From the NCBI GenBank assembly GCA_000432735.1, contig FR887775.1:1-64000 (forward strand): a stretch of 64,000 nt of DNA, in the 5' to 3' direction. Positions 25,365 through 34,515 of this stretch are shown here, one piece after another; positions within the stretch are counted from its first letter, which is position 1; each line of letters opens with the position of its first letter. The notes below the pieces were generated by a model. It saw only the letters and a list, made by a program, of their open reading frames with translations, ran no database searches and was not told where the DNA came from. This DNA comes from Bacteroides sp. CAG:443. GTDB taxonomy: Bacteria > Bacteroidota > Bacteroidia > Bacteroidales > Bacteroidaceae. The position numbers were made by a program, and so were the translations under genes.

Positions 25365-27590
25365 TTATTCATAAATATATTCAACCGGAGTCTTTACACA
25401 TCGTATCGTCCGGGTTTTCTGCGCATTGTGGTTTGCATACTTAAACCAGTTTCCACTGCCGTTACTCTTGGGGTACCCCTCTATGAGCCAAGTATTATTG
25501 GCATTTCCGTAAGTCGCATATAGTACCGCCATCTTCGAGATACTTTTATCTCCCCACTGATGCCCCAAACCAAATATCGTCCAGTGAGTACCATTGTAAA
25601 CGAAGTCGTACAGACCAACCGTACCGTATTCCACTCCATCGACTGTCAATATACGTTCTGCCACCGAGAAATTCAGTCGTTGTCCCAGATTATTGTTAAA
25701 TACGCCCCAAGTGTCATATCCCAAATTACTGTTGTTGTTCCACGTAAAGAAACGGTAATTATCATAATTCGGAACCTGATAACCATCTGGAGCCATTTCC
25801 GTTGGATCCATCGTTCCAAAGTTTCCGGATGTACTCTGATAGCCTTTGTAGTAGAATGTGTCAGCTTCGTGTGTCAGCTTCAAACCGTCAAGATTGCCAG
25901 CCTGATACTGATCTCCCATGGCTTTCAACAATTCTTCGTCGGTACACGTCTTCAGGTAATCGAAAACAGTCGTACCCTCTGCAACCGGATCGTCTTTTAC
26001 CAAAATCTGGTCAGCAAAATTTTTCACATTTCCGCGCAAGTTATATTTACACCACCATGTTCCATTTACATTGACTACCGGCAATCCCCAATTTTGTCTT
26101 TTGATCGTATAAGTCTCCGGATGTCCTCCGCCTGTATCCGTAACCAGCAAATGTGCCTCCTGTATGCGTCCGTCGGCTTCCGGATCATTCGGTTTCCAGC
26201 CGGCAATAATCCGGTAACTACCCGCGGCTTCATCTGCTTCCACTTTCATCCAGGGAGCAGTACCTACAATTTCGGCAGTCAGTTTCTTCCCTTCCGGCAA
26301 AGTCAGAACCCCAAGTTCACCATCAACATATCCGTTGAAGTCGCACACAGCATCGCCGCTAAAACGGAGCTTGCCCGTCAGTTTAATCGGACTCGGACGG
26401 AAAACCAGTACGACACGTCCGGTACAGACATCCCCTTTATATACATCCAGATAAATGTATTCCTGCACACTTCCCGGCATCTTCCGGATGCTGCTGACAT
26501 CCACTTGAGCCACTTGTTGCAAGCTGCGTGTCATAACCTGCGAAGTCACATTAACTCCTTCTACCTTGCCGTCTATCACCAGACGGGTTCCCTCTTCTGC
26601 CATCAGAGCCAGATGAAGATTGCTTTCCAGATAAGGCACAAAGACAGAATCGCCACGCTCGTTGATTTCTACTCCTTCCGACAATTCAGAAGCGGCCTGA
26701 TCAATCAACCCCTTCAATACTTGTCCGGACTCTGACGAAGCACCGTTTTCCCAGTCATCGGTCATTACTTCCACACGGGCATCTGCTCCATTGCCATACA
26801 CCTTCAATGTATAGATTGTATTACGCTTTATGACTGGAAGCGATGTTTTCAGGCGATGCCACGCTCCGTCGGCAGTTGTAATCATCAATTCCACATTGTA
26901 TGGTCCGCTTCCCTGCTCACACACATAAAACAGCGTTTCTTTTCCATTCTCAAAAGGAGTTCCTCCAAAATCTTTTACCAGATCGGCAGCTTCAGCTCCA
27001 GCAGCAGAATGTACTTCCACTTGCTCATTGACGAAACCGGACGGTATTATACTTTTTATTTTCAAGCTATTTACTTTCACTCCTTCGAATGAAGAATCCA
27101 AGTCAATACGAGAAACGCTACGTTTCATGGTAACTGTAGCAGTCGTCATCTCTCTGTTTAGTTCTACCTGTCCAGTCATCACGATGCCCGACGCTGTGAG
27201 CTCTTTGGCTGTAGCCTGCAAGTTCAGAAATTCTTCCAAAGTGGTTTTTCCTGCCTGCAAGGAAGCCTTGCGGATAATATCCGCTGCATTAGCCAAAAAA
27301 TACACCGTTCCGCGCATCTGCAACGGCTGTAAATGACAGGTTCCGTCCGCATCGGGATTCAGACGGTCGAAGATTTCTTCCAGTATCCCTTCTTCAAATC
27401 GAAAACCTTGTACCTCATTTACACGGCTTTCGGCATCAGATGTTTCTCCTTCAGCCATACCGACCGCCATCAGACGTACGCCTACCGTACCAGCCGGCAG
27501 GGTTCCTTGTATATTGTCATCCGAGCTGCAACTACAGAAAAACAATACCAACAGGCTACATATCCATCCTATATTCTTTATTTTATTCAT
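25365..27590 (-). CDS. Fimbrillin-like lipoprotein with C-terminal adhesin-type module
   Basis: A 741-residue lipoprotein. The start at 27590 (MNKIKNIGW) is preferred over 27620 because it gives a normal-length signal peptide with lipobox FFCSCS. Its domain order parallels the 22145-24415 gene: fimbrillin-like module (to about residue 290, with KRSVSRIDLD and IKRNTIYTLKV), a middle beta region, then a C-terminal module beginning GLPVVNVNGTWWCKYN and carrying DQILVKDDP and MAPDGYQVP. The two proteins are clearly paralogues. They may be alternative tip adhesins of one pilus. It lies 12-43 bp after the metalloprotease gene. Confidence 0.75.
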   Translation of the reverse strand: MNKIKNIGWICSLLVLFFCSCSSDDNIQGTLPAGTVGVRLMAVGMAEGETSDAESRVNEVQGFRFEEGILEEIFDRLNPDADGTCHLQPLQMRGTVYFLANAADIIRKASLQAGKTTLEEFLNLQATAKELTASGIVMTGQVELNREMTTATVTMKRSVSRIDLDSSFEGVKVNSLKIKSIIPSGFVNEQVEVHSAAGAEAADLVKDFGGTPFENGKETLFYVCEQGSGPYNVELMITTADGAWHRLKTSLPVIKRNTIYTLKVYGNGADARVEVMTDDWENGASSESGQVLKGLIDQAASELSEGVEINERGDSVFVPYLESNLHLALMAEEGTRLVIDGKVEGVNVTSQVMTRSLQQVAQVDVSSIRKMPGSVQEYIYLDVYKGDVCTGRVVLVFRPSPIKLTGKLRFSGDAVCDFNGYVDGELGVLTLPEGKKLTAEIVGTAPWMKVEADEAAGSYRIIAGWKPNDPEADGRIQEAHLLVTDTGGGHPETYTIKRQNWGLPVVNVNGTWWCKYNLRGNVKNFADQILVKDDPVAEGTTVFDYLKTCTDEELLKAMGDQYQAGNLDGLKLTHEADTFYYKGYQSTSGNFGTMDPTEMAPDGYQVPNYDNYRFFTWNNNSNLGYDTWGVFNNNLGQRLNFSVAERILTVDGVEYGTVGLYDFVYNGTHWTIFGLGHQWGDKSISKMAVLYATYGNANNTWLIEGYPKSNGSGNWFKYANHNAQKTRTIRCVKTPVEYIYE

Positions 27591-27632
27591 TTTTCCTATC
27601 GTTATCATTATCTTATTCAAACTATCAGGTAT

Positions 27633-29483
27633 TTATTTGTATCTATGAGGATTAGTCTTACTGTTCAAATAATTGGGTGAATCTATCGGGAATCTGCTAA
27701 GATTCTGAACATAAAAATTGTTCATCAACTTTTCAGCCCATGGACCGTACGTAAACGAACTGCTATGACCATATCCCATTACATGCCCTAACTCATGAAA
27801 CATGATACTGCATGAATAGGTATTCCAATAATGCTCGAACCAGGCTTGCTGATAAGCTCCGAAGGTACTACCTCCTCCTAATCCTAAGACACCGTTTCCT
27901 GGATAAACCAGTCCGACCTTCAAGCTACGTTTCTGACGCATCTGACTCAATACTTTCTCTACCTGTATAGGATTCTTATTGTCGTCGTAAAGCTTATCGG
28001 CATTCTCACGTAAGATTTGTTCATGTTCAGGCATATCGACCATATAAGTGAAGTTAAGGAACATAGCTACAGATTCGCGGCAATGCACAGGACGGATTCC
28101 CATCCAGTTTCCAGCCGGACCTCCATCTTCCCGTTCAGGATCGCCACCATATAAGCCCCAGTAAATATCCCATCCATGTTCTATTTTAATCAGTTTAGCC
28201 CAATAAGGATCGGTCGACTCTACCTTAAATTCCGCTCCAGCCAACTCGGACGCTTGCAGTTGAGGAACTTCAATCTGTCGTCCAGACTCAGTGCGGCACA
28301 TAGATGAACGTTGTACCAAAGGCGAAGTTTCGTAAAAATCGGCAAATCCCGGAATCGTATCGAAATAAGCAACATCGAAATATTCATCGCTTACCGCCGG
28401 AATGCGTACCTTAATCAAAGCACTACCCAAATTACGTGGGGAGTAAAAACGTGCATGTAACTGTCCTTCATCCGTAAAACTCAACTGAAGTGGCTGTGCC
28501 GTATTGAACTTTCTTTGAGAAGGATCCGTATATACTTCTTTAGGTTCATCATCCTGCAAAATTTTGGTATGCTTGCCTTCGGCATAAGCAGATGTCGTAA
28601 GAAACATCACGACCGATTTATCATCAGGATGATTAACCTTTGTTTCAATCTGATGAATGTGATTGGGTTCCATTTCCTTTTGAGAGAAAGCATATACCTG
28701 ATTTACATCCTTGCCTCGGTAATTGCGGGTGCGTATATTGATTTCTCCTGTCAGCACAGAGCCCTTTGCCAGAGGCATAAAATTATAAGAAGCATTTTCT
28801 CCTAATAATAATCCTTGCAGTGTACCATCACTTTCGCCAGCCATATCGCCATTACCAGAAAGTGACGTATAGAAATAGACCTGATTAAACGAAACATTCT
28901 TCGATGTTACAGCTGTACGCACATACGGATTATTATACGCGAAACCAAAGTCAATCCGGCTGATGATTCGCTGCTGTTTTACATCCTGACGGATTGCTGC
29001 AACTTCTTGTTTACCTCCCTCACCTTCTTGCACTGTTACCGCAAACGGAGTCTGTGAATAAAAATACTCAGCATCCAGCGGCTTCTGCAAATCTGCCGGA
29101 AATTCTAACCAGGTTTCATCGGCATTATTCAAATCGTGGATTGTTGCTCCATCCTGACTTTCATCACCTTTCACTCCTAATACCAGCAAGCGATAATTCC
29201 CTTCATGTAAACCTTCCACATAAATTTCGGCCGTCAACGGATTATACTTACTCTTTGTATTCTGCACTCGATTTCCATTTTCATCAACAATGCAGTATTC
29301 CAGCCGATCATAACGAGATTCTTCCAGTGTTGAAGCACGCGAAAGAACATCGTTGTATCCCACATCGTAAAGTTTGAAAACTGCTTCCGGCTTGTCCGTG
29401 TTTGTTACATTATCCCATTCTTCCCGGCTACAAGCCATCAGCAACAGGCTACATAAAAATGTAATTAAAGTAATTTTCTTCAT
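27633..29483 (-). CDS. Lipoprotein zinc metalloprotease with fimbrillin-like N-terminal region
   Basis: A 616-residue lipoprotein (lipobox LLMACS). Residues about 25-330 resemble FimB/Mfa2-type fimbrial subunits (FKLYDVGYNDVL, a IISRIDFGF segment). The C-terminal half carries the metzincin zinc motif HELGHVMGYGH at 563-573, preceded by a conserved region with the EHGWDIYWGLYGGDPE segment. A Met in EKLMNN could serve as Met-turn. The enzyme probably sits on the outer surface and may cut host or bacterial proteins, or process the pilus subunits encoded just downstream. It is the first gene of the operon, with a -7 box at 29558-29565. Confidence 0.78.
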   Translation of the reverse strand: MKKITLITFLCSLLLMACSREEWDNVTNTDKPEAVFKLYDVGYNDVLSRASTLEESRYDRLEYCIVDENGNRVQNTKSKYNPLTAEIYVEGLHEGNYRLLVLGVKGDESQDGATIHDLNNADETWLEFPADLQKPLDAEYFYSQTPFAVTVQEGEGGKQEVAAIRQDVKQQRIISRIDFGFAYNNPYVRTAVTSKNVSFNQVYFYTSLSGNGDMAGESDGTLQGLLLGENASYNFMPLAKGSVLTGEINIRTRNYRGKDVNQVYAFSQKEMEPNHIHQIETKVNHPDDKSVVMFLTTSAYAEGKHTKILQDDEPKEVYTDPSQRKFNTAQPLQLSFTDEGQLHARFYSPRNLGSALIKVRIPAVSDEYFDVAYFDTIPGFADFYETSPLVQRSSMCRTESGRQIEVPQLQASELAGAEFKVESTDPYWAKLIKIEHGWDIYWGLYGGDPEREDGGPAGNWMGIRPVHCRESVAMFLNFTYMVDMPEHEQILRENADKLYDDNKNPIQVEKVLSQMRQKRSLKVGLVYPGNGVLGLGGGSTFGAYQQAWFEHYWNTYSCSIMFHELGHVMGYGHSSSFTYGPWAEKLMNNFYVQNLSRFPIDSPNYLNSKTNPHRYK

Positions 29484-29557
29484 TCGTTCTACTGCTTTTA
29501 CTATATCAAAGTTTTCTTATAAATTTCGTTTATCCTGTCGTATTTGCAAAACGATTG

Positions 29558-29565
29558 CAAAGTTA
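29558..29565 (-). promoter_or_regulatory. -7 box of the fimbrial/metalloprotease operon
   Basis: Reads TAACTTTG on the minus strand and predicts a leader of about 70 nt. The 355-bp gap 29484-29838 holds only this and the divergent YitT box at 29809-29816. Confidence 0.5.
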
Positions 29566-29808
29566 CATAGTTATACACGTATATTATCCTCCATATTTTC
29601 CGTAAAAGAAACGCTCCCTAATCTTGTTTTGTTCGGACTCTTAAAGAAAAAAATTGAAAAGTTCGGCTACTGATTTCATGTTCAATCCATGATATATCGG
29701 TTTATAAGTTTCATAATGAAGCAATTCCAAATAAACCGTATTAAGTAAACAAATGTAACACCCGTTGATTTTTTTATTGAAACAGATCGTAAATTCCTGG
29801 CTTTTATG

Positions 29809-29816
29809 TAAATTTG
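29809..29816 (+). promoter_or_regulatory. -7 box of yitT-like gene
   Basis: TAAATTTG matches TAnnTTTG, 22 bp before the ATG at 29839. Confidence 0.5.
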
Positions 29817-29838
29817 TTGCATAAAAATAAGATCAATT

Positions 29839-30801
29839 ATGAAGAATACACTCTGTCCATGGCTCAATATTCTGATAGGATGCATTATTGTAGCAGCTGG
29901 TTTTGTCTTTTTTATCAATCCATATAATATTGTTCCGGGAGGAGCTTACGGAGCAAGTATCGTACTTCATAACCTTTTTCCATCCATACAGGTCGGAACT
30001 TTCGGATACATGTTCGATATTCCGCTACTTGTTCTGTCGGTCATCCTGCTGGGAACAAAACTCGGAGCGCGAACCATTGCTGCGGCTCTTACGACTCCCC
30101 TCCTGATGAATATGATGTCGAAAATGGCATACCCTACGGAAGAAGCACTTCATGCACTCGACCCTTCTCAACTGATAGGAGGAACAATGAATCTGTCCGA
30201 CCATTTGATGTTGGCTTGCGTCATGGGCGCAACGCTAATCGGCATCGGAACGGGAATCGTTGTTCGTAATCAAGCTACAACCGGAGGAAGTGATATTGTA
30301 GGAATGTTACTTCAGAAATACTGTCACATACGTTTTTCGAAAGCGATCTTGCTGGTAGACGGTGCTGTAGTATGCTTTGGACTACTTGTTATCGGTTTCG
30401 GTATAGGCAGTGCAGAAGATTCCACACAGCCGTCATGGCATTTGTCTTTCTATTCACTGATTGCAATCTTTATTATCTCACGTGTTATCGCCTATATGAT
30501 AAACGGTTCAAAGAATGACAAGTTGATATTCGTTATCAGTGACAAGCAGATGACTGCACTTCACTCATATATACTAAAAGATCTGGACCGTACGGCTACT
30601 TGCATAAAAAGCAGCGGACTTTATACTGGTAAAGAAAAAGAAATGATATTCCTTGTGGTAAGTTACAAGGAGGTAGCTGGAGTAAAGCATACCATCAAAG
30701 CGGCCGATCCCAAAGCATTCGTCGTCGTCACCGACGCATACGATACTTTTGGAGAAGGTTGGAAACAACTGCCTTCACCTAACGAAATCGATCCGGAATA
30801 A
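29839..30801 (+). CDS. YitT family membrane protein (DUF2179)
   Basis: A 320-residue inner-membrane protein. Five to six transmembrane helices carry the family hallmarks FFINPYNIVPGGAYGASIVLHNL and a TTGGSDIVGMLL loop, followed by a cytoplasmic C-terminal DUF2179 domain (about 230-310; GLYTGKEKEMIFLVV). The transported substrate of this family is not established. It is transcribed alone, divergently from the fimbrial operon. Confidence 0.9.
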   Translation: MKNTLCPWLNILIGCIIVAAGFVFFINPYNIVPGGAYGASIVLHNLFPSIQVGTFGYMFDIPLLVLSVILLGTKLGARTIAAALTTPLLMNMMSKMAYPTEEALHALDPSQLIGGTMNLSDHLMLACVMGATLIGIGTGIVVRNQATTGGSDIVGMLLQKYCHIRFSKAILLVDGAVVCFGLLVIGFGIGSAEDSTQPSWHLSFYSLIAIFIISRVIAYMINGSKNDKLIFVISDKQMTALHSYILKDLDRTATCIKSSGLYTGKEKEMIFLVVSYKEVAGVKHTIKAADPKAFVVVTDAYDTFGEGWKQLPSPNEIDPE

Positions 30802-30882
30802 GCTTGACTATCTGAGTTTCATTTCAGTAATTCGGGTACAAGAATCTGTAATCTGTTTATGTTCTGTTAGCATAAAGTCCGG

Positions 30883-30890
30883 TATTTTTG
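30883..30890 (+). promoter_or_regulatory. -7 box of cupin/CMD gene
   Basis: TATTTTTG matches TAnnTTTG and lies 39 bp before the ATG at 30930. It argues against the longer reading frame that begins at 30888 within the box. Confidence 0.5.
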
Positions 30891-30929
30891 TGGTACATAA
30901 AAAACGATAACCATATAAAAACATGTACC

Positions 30930-32192
30930 ATGAAAATAAAAGGATTTATGACTGTATGTGTCGCATTGGCGGCACTGTTTCAAATAACTACATTAAACGC
31001 ACAGAATATGGAAAAAGAAAATCGTGTACCCGAACATTTGAGTACATTCCCTATTGGAGATGAGAATACACAATACGCCAATTTTTTTATAGGGAAATCT
31101 TATCTGGCTCAGCTAACAAGCAATAAGGATCTGAATGTACCTGTATGTAATGTAACCTTCGAACCGGGATGCCGTAACAACTGGCATAGTCATACCGGAG
31201 GACAACTTCTGATTGCCGTAGGAGGTAAAGGATATTATCAGGAAAAAGACAAACCTGCGCGTCTGCTACTTCCGGGAGATATTGTAGAAATTGCTCCAAA
31301 TGTGATCCATTGGCATGGAGCCGCTCCCGATAGCTGGTTCTCACATCTCGCCATCGAATGTAATCCTCAAACCAATAAAAATACCTGGCTGGACCCCGTG
31401 AACGATGAGGAATATGCAACCGCTACTTCACAAAAGAGTAAACTGTCTGCTCAGGCAGCTCAGAATCAGGCAGTCTGGTATGCAACATATAATGACAAAT
31501 TAACGGAAACAGACCCGGAACTGGCCGAAATTTTCGGCAATTTTGCTTTCGGCGATGTACAACAATATGGCAAGTTAAGTACTCGTAATCGCATTTTAGT
31601 GACGATGGCTTCGGCTATAGCAACAAACTCTGTCACCGAATATCGTAAAACACTTTATGCAGCCTTTTCAAATGGTATTACTCCTATAGAAATAAAAGAA
31701 GTTTTGTATCATGCCGTACCCTATGCCGGAATGTCAAGAATCGAAGATCTGCTGGAAATTGCAAATAGTTTCTTTACAGAGAAAGGAATAGAACTGCCAT
31801 TAGCATCTCAATCCGTTGTAACTTCCGAAACGCAGATGGAGAAAGGATTGGCTTTGCAAAAGAGCATTTTCGGCAATCAGATTGATAGAATGTACGAAAC
31901 ATCACCAGCTAATCAACTGCATATCCAGCAATATCTTTCGGCAAACTGTTTTGGCGATTATCAGACTCGTCCGGTATTTGATGTCCAGACTCGTGAACTG
32001 CTGACCTTTGCTATCTTGATTTCACTGGGAGGATGCGAACCTCAGGTAAAGGGACATATTGCAGGAAATGTAAACGTGGGGAACGATAAACAAACATTAC
32101 TTACAGTAGCGACGCAGTTATTACCTTATATCGGTTATCCACGTACACTCAATGCCATTGCCTGCCTGAATGAGGTAATCCCTGAAAAATAA
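30930..32192 (+). CDS. Exported cupin-carboxymuconolactone decarboxylase (CMD) family protein
   Basis: A 420-residue protein starting at MKIKGFMTV, with a signal peptide ending near TLNAQ. It has an N-terminal cupin (metal-ligand-type HSHTGGQ and IHWHG) and then two CMD-like helical repeats (from about residue 165 and 300). CMD proteins decarboxylate or act as AhpD-like peroxidase partners. No CxxC redox pair is present, so an AhpD role is unlikely. Its export is unusual for this family. It converges with an AraC gene and lies next to flavodoxin genes, suggesting oxidative or quinone stress; that is inference. Confidence 0.85.
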   Translation: MKIKGFMTVCVALAALFQITTLNAQNMEKENRVPEHLSTFPIGDENTQYANFFIGKSYLAQLTSNKDLNVPVCNVTFEPGCRNNWHSHTGGQLLIAVGGKGYYQEKDKPARLLLPGDIVEIAPNVIHWHGAAPDSWFSHLAIECNPQTNKNTWLDPVNDEEYATATSQKSKLSAQAAQNQAVWYATYNDKLTETDPELAEIFGNFAFGDVQQYGKLSTRNRILVTMASAIATNSVTEYRKTLYAAFSNGITPIEIKEVLYHAVPYAGMSRIEDLLEIANSFFTEKGIELPLASQSVVTSETQMEKGLALQKSIFGNQIDRMYETSPANQLHIQQYLSANCFGDYQTRPVFDVQTRELLTFAILISLGGCEPQVKGHIAGNVNVGNDKQTLLTVATQLLPYIGYPRTLNAIACLNEVIPEK

Positions 32193-32203
32193 TAGTTCGT
32201 ATA

Positions 32204-32274
32204 AAATATTCAGCCACATCCATTGCCTGCCAACATCGAATTTCCGGGCAATGTATGTGGCTGAATTATAAAAA
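32204..32274. terminator. Bidirectional terminator between convergent genes
   Basis: A perfect 12-bp stem, ATTCAGCCACAT (32208-32219) with ATGTGGCTGAAT (32255-32266), plus an inner ATTGCC/GGGCAAT pairing. A/T tracts lie on both sides. It serves the CMD gene and the AraC gene. Confidence 0.8.
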
Positions 32275-32275
32275 A

Positions 32276-33172
32276 TCACCTGATGACCCGATATTCCGTA
32301 GGAGTGTGTCCGACTGTTTTCTTAAATATACGAGTAAAATGTTGAGGATATTGAAAGCCTAATTCGTATGCAATCTCACTGACACTTTTGTTTGTTCCCA
32401 AAATCTCTTCCTTAGCCACGTCTATCAATTTCTCCAGAATATATTCCTGAGCGGTCTTTCCGGTTTCTTTCTTTACCAAATCACCGAAATAATTAGGTGA
32501 AAGATGTACGCTATCGGCAAAATATTTGACGGTAGGAAGGCCTTGCATCTGCGGAAAATCACTTTGAAAATACTTATCCAACAATTCTTCAAACTGAACC
32601 AGAATATCCTTATTGACTTTGGTCCGTGTAACAAACTGCCTTTCATAAAACCGCATACAGTAATCCAGAAGTAACTCAATATTACGTGAAATCAATCTCT
32701 TGCTATGCTTATCGGCCGGTCGTATCAGCTCCATCCGAATCTTTTCCAGACAATCACGAAATATTCCTTTTTCTTCGTCAGACAGATGCAATGCCTCATT
32801 CGAAGCATACGAGAAAAAAGAATAATGCTTAATCTCCTTACCTAATGAAGTTCCTTTTATCAAATCCGGATGAAACAGCAAGCCTTGACACAATGGTTTC
32901 ATCCCCGGTTCCATATTTACTTCGACTATTTGTCCCGGTGCAAAGCTTGTAACCGTTCCTTCCTGATAGTCGTAAGTTTGCTTCCCATAACGTAAATCAC
33001 CGCAATGCGTCTGCTTCAAGAAAAGTGCATATATTCCAAAATTCATTATAGCATGGGTAGGAAAGGTAGATACATCCGATAAATCGACAACTGTCACTAA
33101 CGGATGGAGAGTCTCTTGTCCGTATAACTTATTATATCGCTCTATAGAGTCAAGCTTGATAACTTCTTCCAT
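32276..33172 (-). CDS. AraC family transcriptional regulator
   Basis: A 298-residue regulator. The N-terminal 180 residues are a cupin-like sensing domain. The C-terminal 100 residues hold two helix-turn-helix units (VKYFADSVHLSPNYFGDLVKK and VSEIAYELGFQYPQHFTRIFKK) ending in the usual GHTPTEYR. It is divergent from the lipoprotein-flavodoxin gene at 33341 with 168 bp between them, and convergent with the cupin/CMD gene. Control of the flavodoxin gene is likely. Its own -7 box is TACCTTTG on the minus strand at 33192-33199. Confidence 0.92.
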   Translation of the reverse strand: MEEVIKLDSIERYNKLYGQETLHPLVTVVDLSDVSTFPTHAIMNFGIYALFLKQTHCGDLRYGKQTYDYQEGTVTSFAPGQIVEVNMEPGMKPLCQGLLFHPDLIKGTSLGKEIKHYSFFSYASNEALHLSDEEKGIFRDCLEKIRMELIRPADKHSKRLISRNIELLLDYCMRFYERQFVTRTKVNKDILVQFEELLDKYFQSDFPQMQGLPTVKYFADSVHLSPNYFGDLVKKETGKTAQEYILEKLIDVAKEEILGTNKSVSEIAYELGFQYPQHFTRIFKKTVGHTPTEYRVIR

Positions 33173-33191
33173 ATTTTATCTTTTTCCAATG

Positions 33192-33199
33192 CAAAGGTA
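33192..33199 (-). promoter_or_regulatory. -7 box of AraC gene
   Basis: TACCTTTG on the minus strand, 20 bp before the ATG at 33172. Confidence 0.5.
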
Positions 33200-33289
33200 A
33201 CAATATATTCCGATTCCTGTGACATATAAATCAGTAATATAGGTAATCATATCAAAGATTTGTATACTATAAATACTCTTGTCATTCAC

Positions 33290-33318
33290 TACTTTTGTTT
33301 CAGTAAAATAACTGAAAC
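33290..33318 (+). promoter_or_regulatory. -7 box and perfect inverted repeat before flavodoxin lipoprotein gene
   Basis: TACTTTTG (33290-33297) is followed directly by GTTTCAGT (33297-33304) and ACTGAAAC (33311-33318), an 8-bp perfect inverted repeat with a 6-bp gap at the expected transcription start. It could be an operator for the divergent AraC protein or a leader hairpin. Confidence 0.5.
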
Positions 33319-33340
33319 TATTAATTAGAAAGGATGTCCT

Positions 33341-34384
33341 ATGAAAAGATTTTTGACTCTCCCATTAATGCTACTTACATTTATTTTGCTATCAGCCTGT
33401 AGCCCTGCAAATGAACAAATACCTGCCACTGACATGTCCGACCAACAAGGGAATCATGAAGGAGATGAAGAAAATATCCCTGACATACCAACCACTGGAA
33501 AAAACGGACCATATCTGATTCTTTTTTGTTCTCGCACAAGTAACACGGAACGCCTAGCACAACAAATACAATCTCAACTCGATTGCGACATATTGGAAGT
33601 GCAACCCGTACGACCTTACGAAGAAGATTACAATGCCATGCTAAACCGTACACAAGAAGAGTTGGCAGCCATTCAGCAAGGCAATTATCCTCCAATATCA
33701 ACAAGCATGGACAATTTCGATAAATACGATGTCATTTTTGTTGGGTATCCCATCTGGTATGGGTCGATAGCCACACCTATGCAAACATTCTTGCATGAAC
33801 ACGCTTCAAAACTCGCAGGAAAACACATCGCACTTTTTGCGACAAGCGGAAGCAGCGGCATTTCTACATCAGCCGACGAAGCAGCAGAGTTATGCCCTGA
33901 ATCAGAAATTCTCAGTCCTACACTCCTGCTGACCTCATCACAATTTTCTGAAATGGATAGCCGAGTCACATCATGGTTGGAACAACTGAATATTCAAACA
34001 GCAAATAACAATAACATGGGAAAAAATCAAATTAGGTTAACAGCCAATGGAAAGTCCTTCACTGCCACACTTGTAGAAAACTCTTCAACAGAAGCATTGA
34101 AGGCACGCCTTAGTCAGAGTAATATAAGTATTCAGATGAATGATTACGGCGATATGGAAAAAGTCGGTTCCTTAGGATTCTCTCTACCGCGAAATGACCA
34201 GCAAACAACTACGGACCCCGGAGATTTAATCCTATATCAAGGAAACTCTTTCGTTATCTATTACGATACTAACTCGTGGAACTTTACCCGTCTTGGTAAG
34301 ATTGATGGTGTTTCTACCCGAGAACAGGTGTTAGATTTATTAGGCGGAAAGGGAGAAGTTACTGTAACCCTTTCATTGAAATAG
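33341..34384 (+). CDS. Flavodoxin-cyclophilin-like fusion lipoprotein
   Basis: A 347-residue protein with lipobox LLSACS. Residues about 55-215 are a flavodoxin fold with the FMN phosphate loop SRTSNTERL and the PIWYGSIATPMQTFL segment. Residues about 225-347 are a cyclophilin-like domain (Cyclophil_like2) with DYGDMEKVGSLGFSLP, GDLILYQGN and a SWNFTRLGKI tail. A flavodoxin attached to the envelope is unusual but recurrent in gut bacteria, where it is thought to take part in redox reactions outside the cytoplasm. It lies divergent from an AraC regulator. Confidence 0.85.
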   Translation: MKRFLTLPLMLLTFILLSACSPANEQIPATDMSDQQGNHEGDEENIPDIPTTGKNGPYLILFCSRTSNTERLAQQIQSQLDCDILEVQPVRPYEEDYNAMLNRTQEELAAIQQGNYPPISTSMDNFDKYDVIFVGYPIWYGSIATPMQTFLHEHASKLAGKHIALFATSGSSGISTSADEAAELCPESEILSPTLLLTSSQFSEMDSRVTSWLEQLNIQTANNNNMGKNQIRLTANGKSFTATLVENSSTEALKARLSQSNISIQMNDYGDMEKVGSLGFSLPRNDQQTTTDPGDLILYQGNSFVIYYDTNSWNFTRLGKIDGVSTREQVLDLLGGKGEVTVTLSLK

Positions 34385-34412
34385 AAAAGATATATCTGAT
34401 TATTGCCTAACC

Positions 34413-34478
34413 ATTCAACAACTCCTTGCCTGATTCTTACAGTCAAATAGTTCTTCAAGCAAGGAGTTCGTCATTTTT
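34413..34478. terminator. Terminator between convergent flavodoxin genes
   Basis: A perfect 10-bp inverted repeat, AACTCCTTGC (34420-34429) and GCAAGGAGTT (34459-34468), with ATTTTTTG following on the plus strand. Confidence 0.7.
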
Positions 34479-34515
34479 TGAGATTCTTCAAAACTTCGAT
34501 TTCCATCAAAAACCC

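Noticed and set aside
25560..26735. A 391-codon open frame on the plus strand inside the fimbrillin-like gene
   Set aside because: It is fully antisense to a lipoprotein gene with clear domain and signal-peptide structure. Its product is His/Arg/Ser-rich with no motif.
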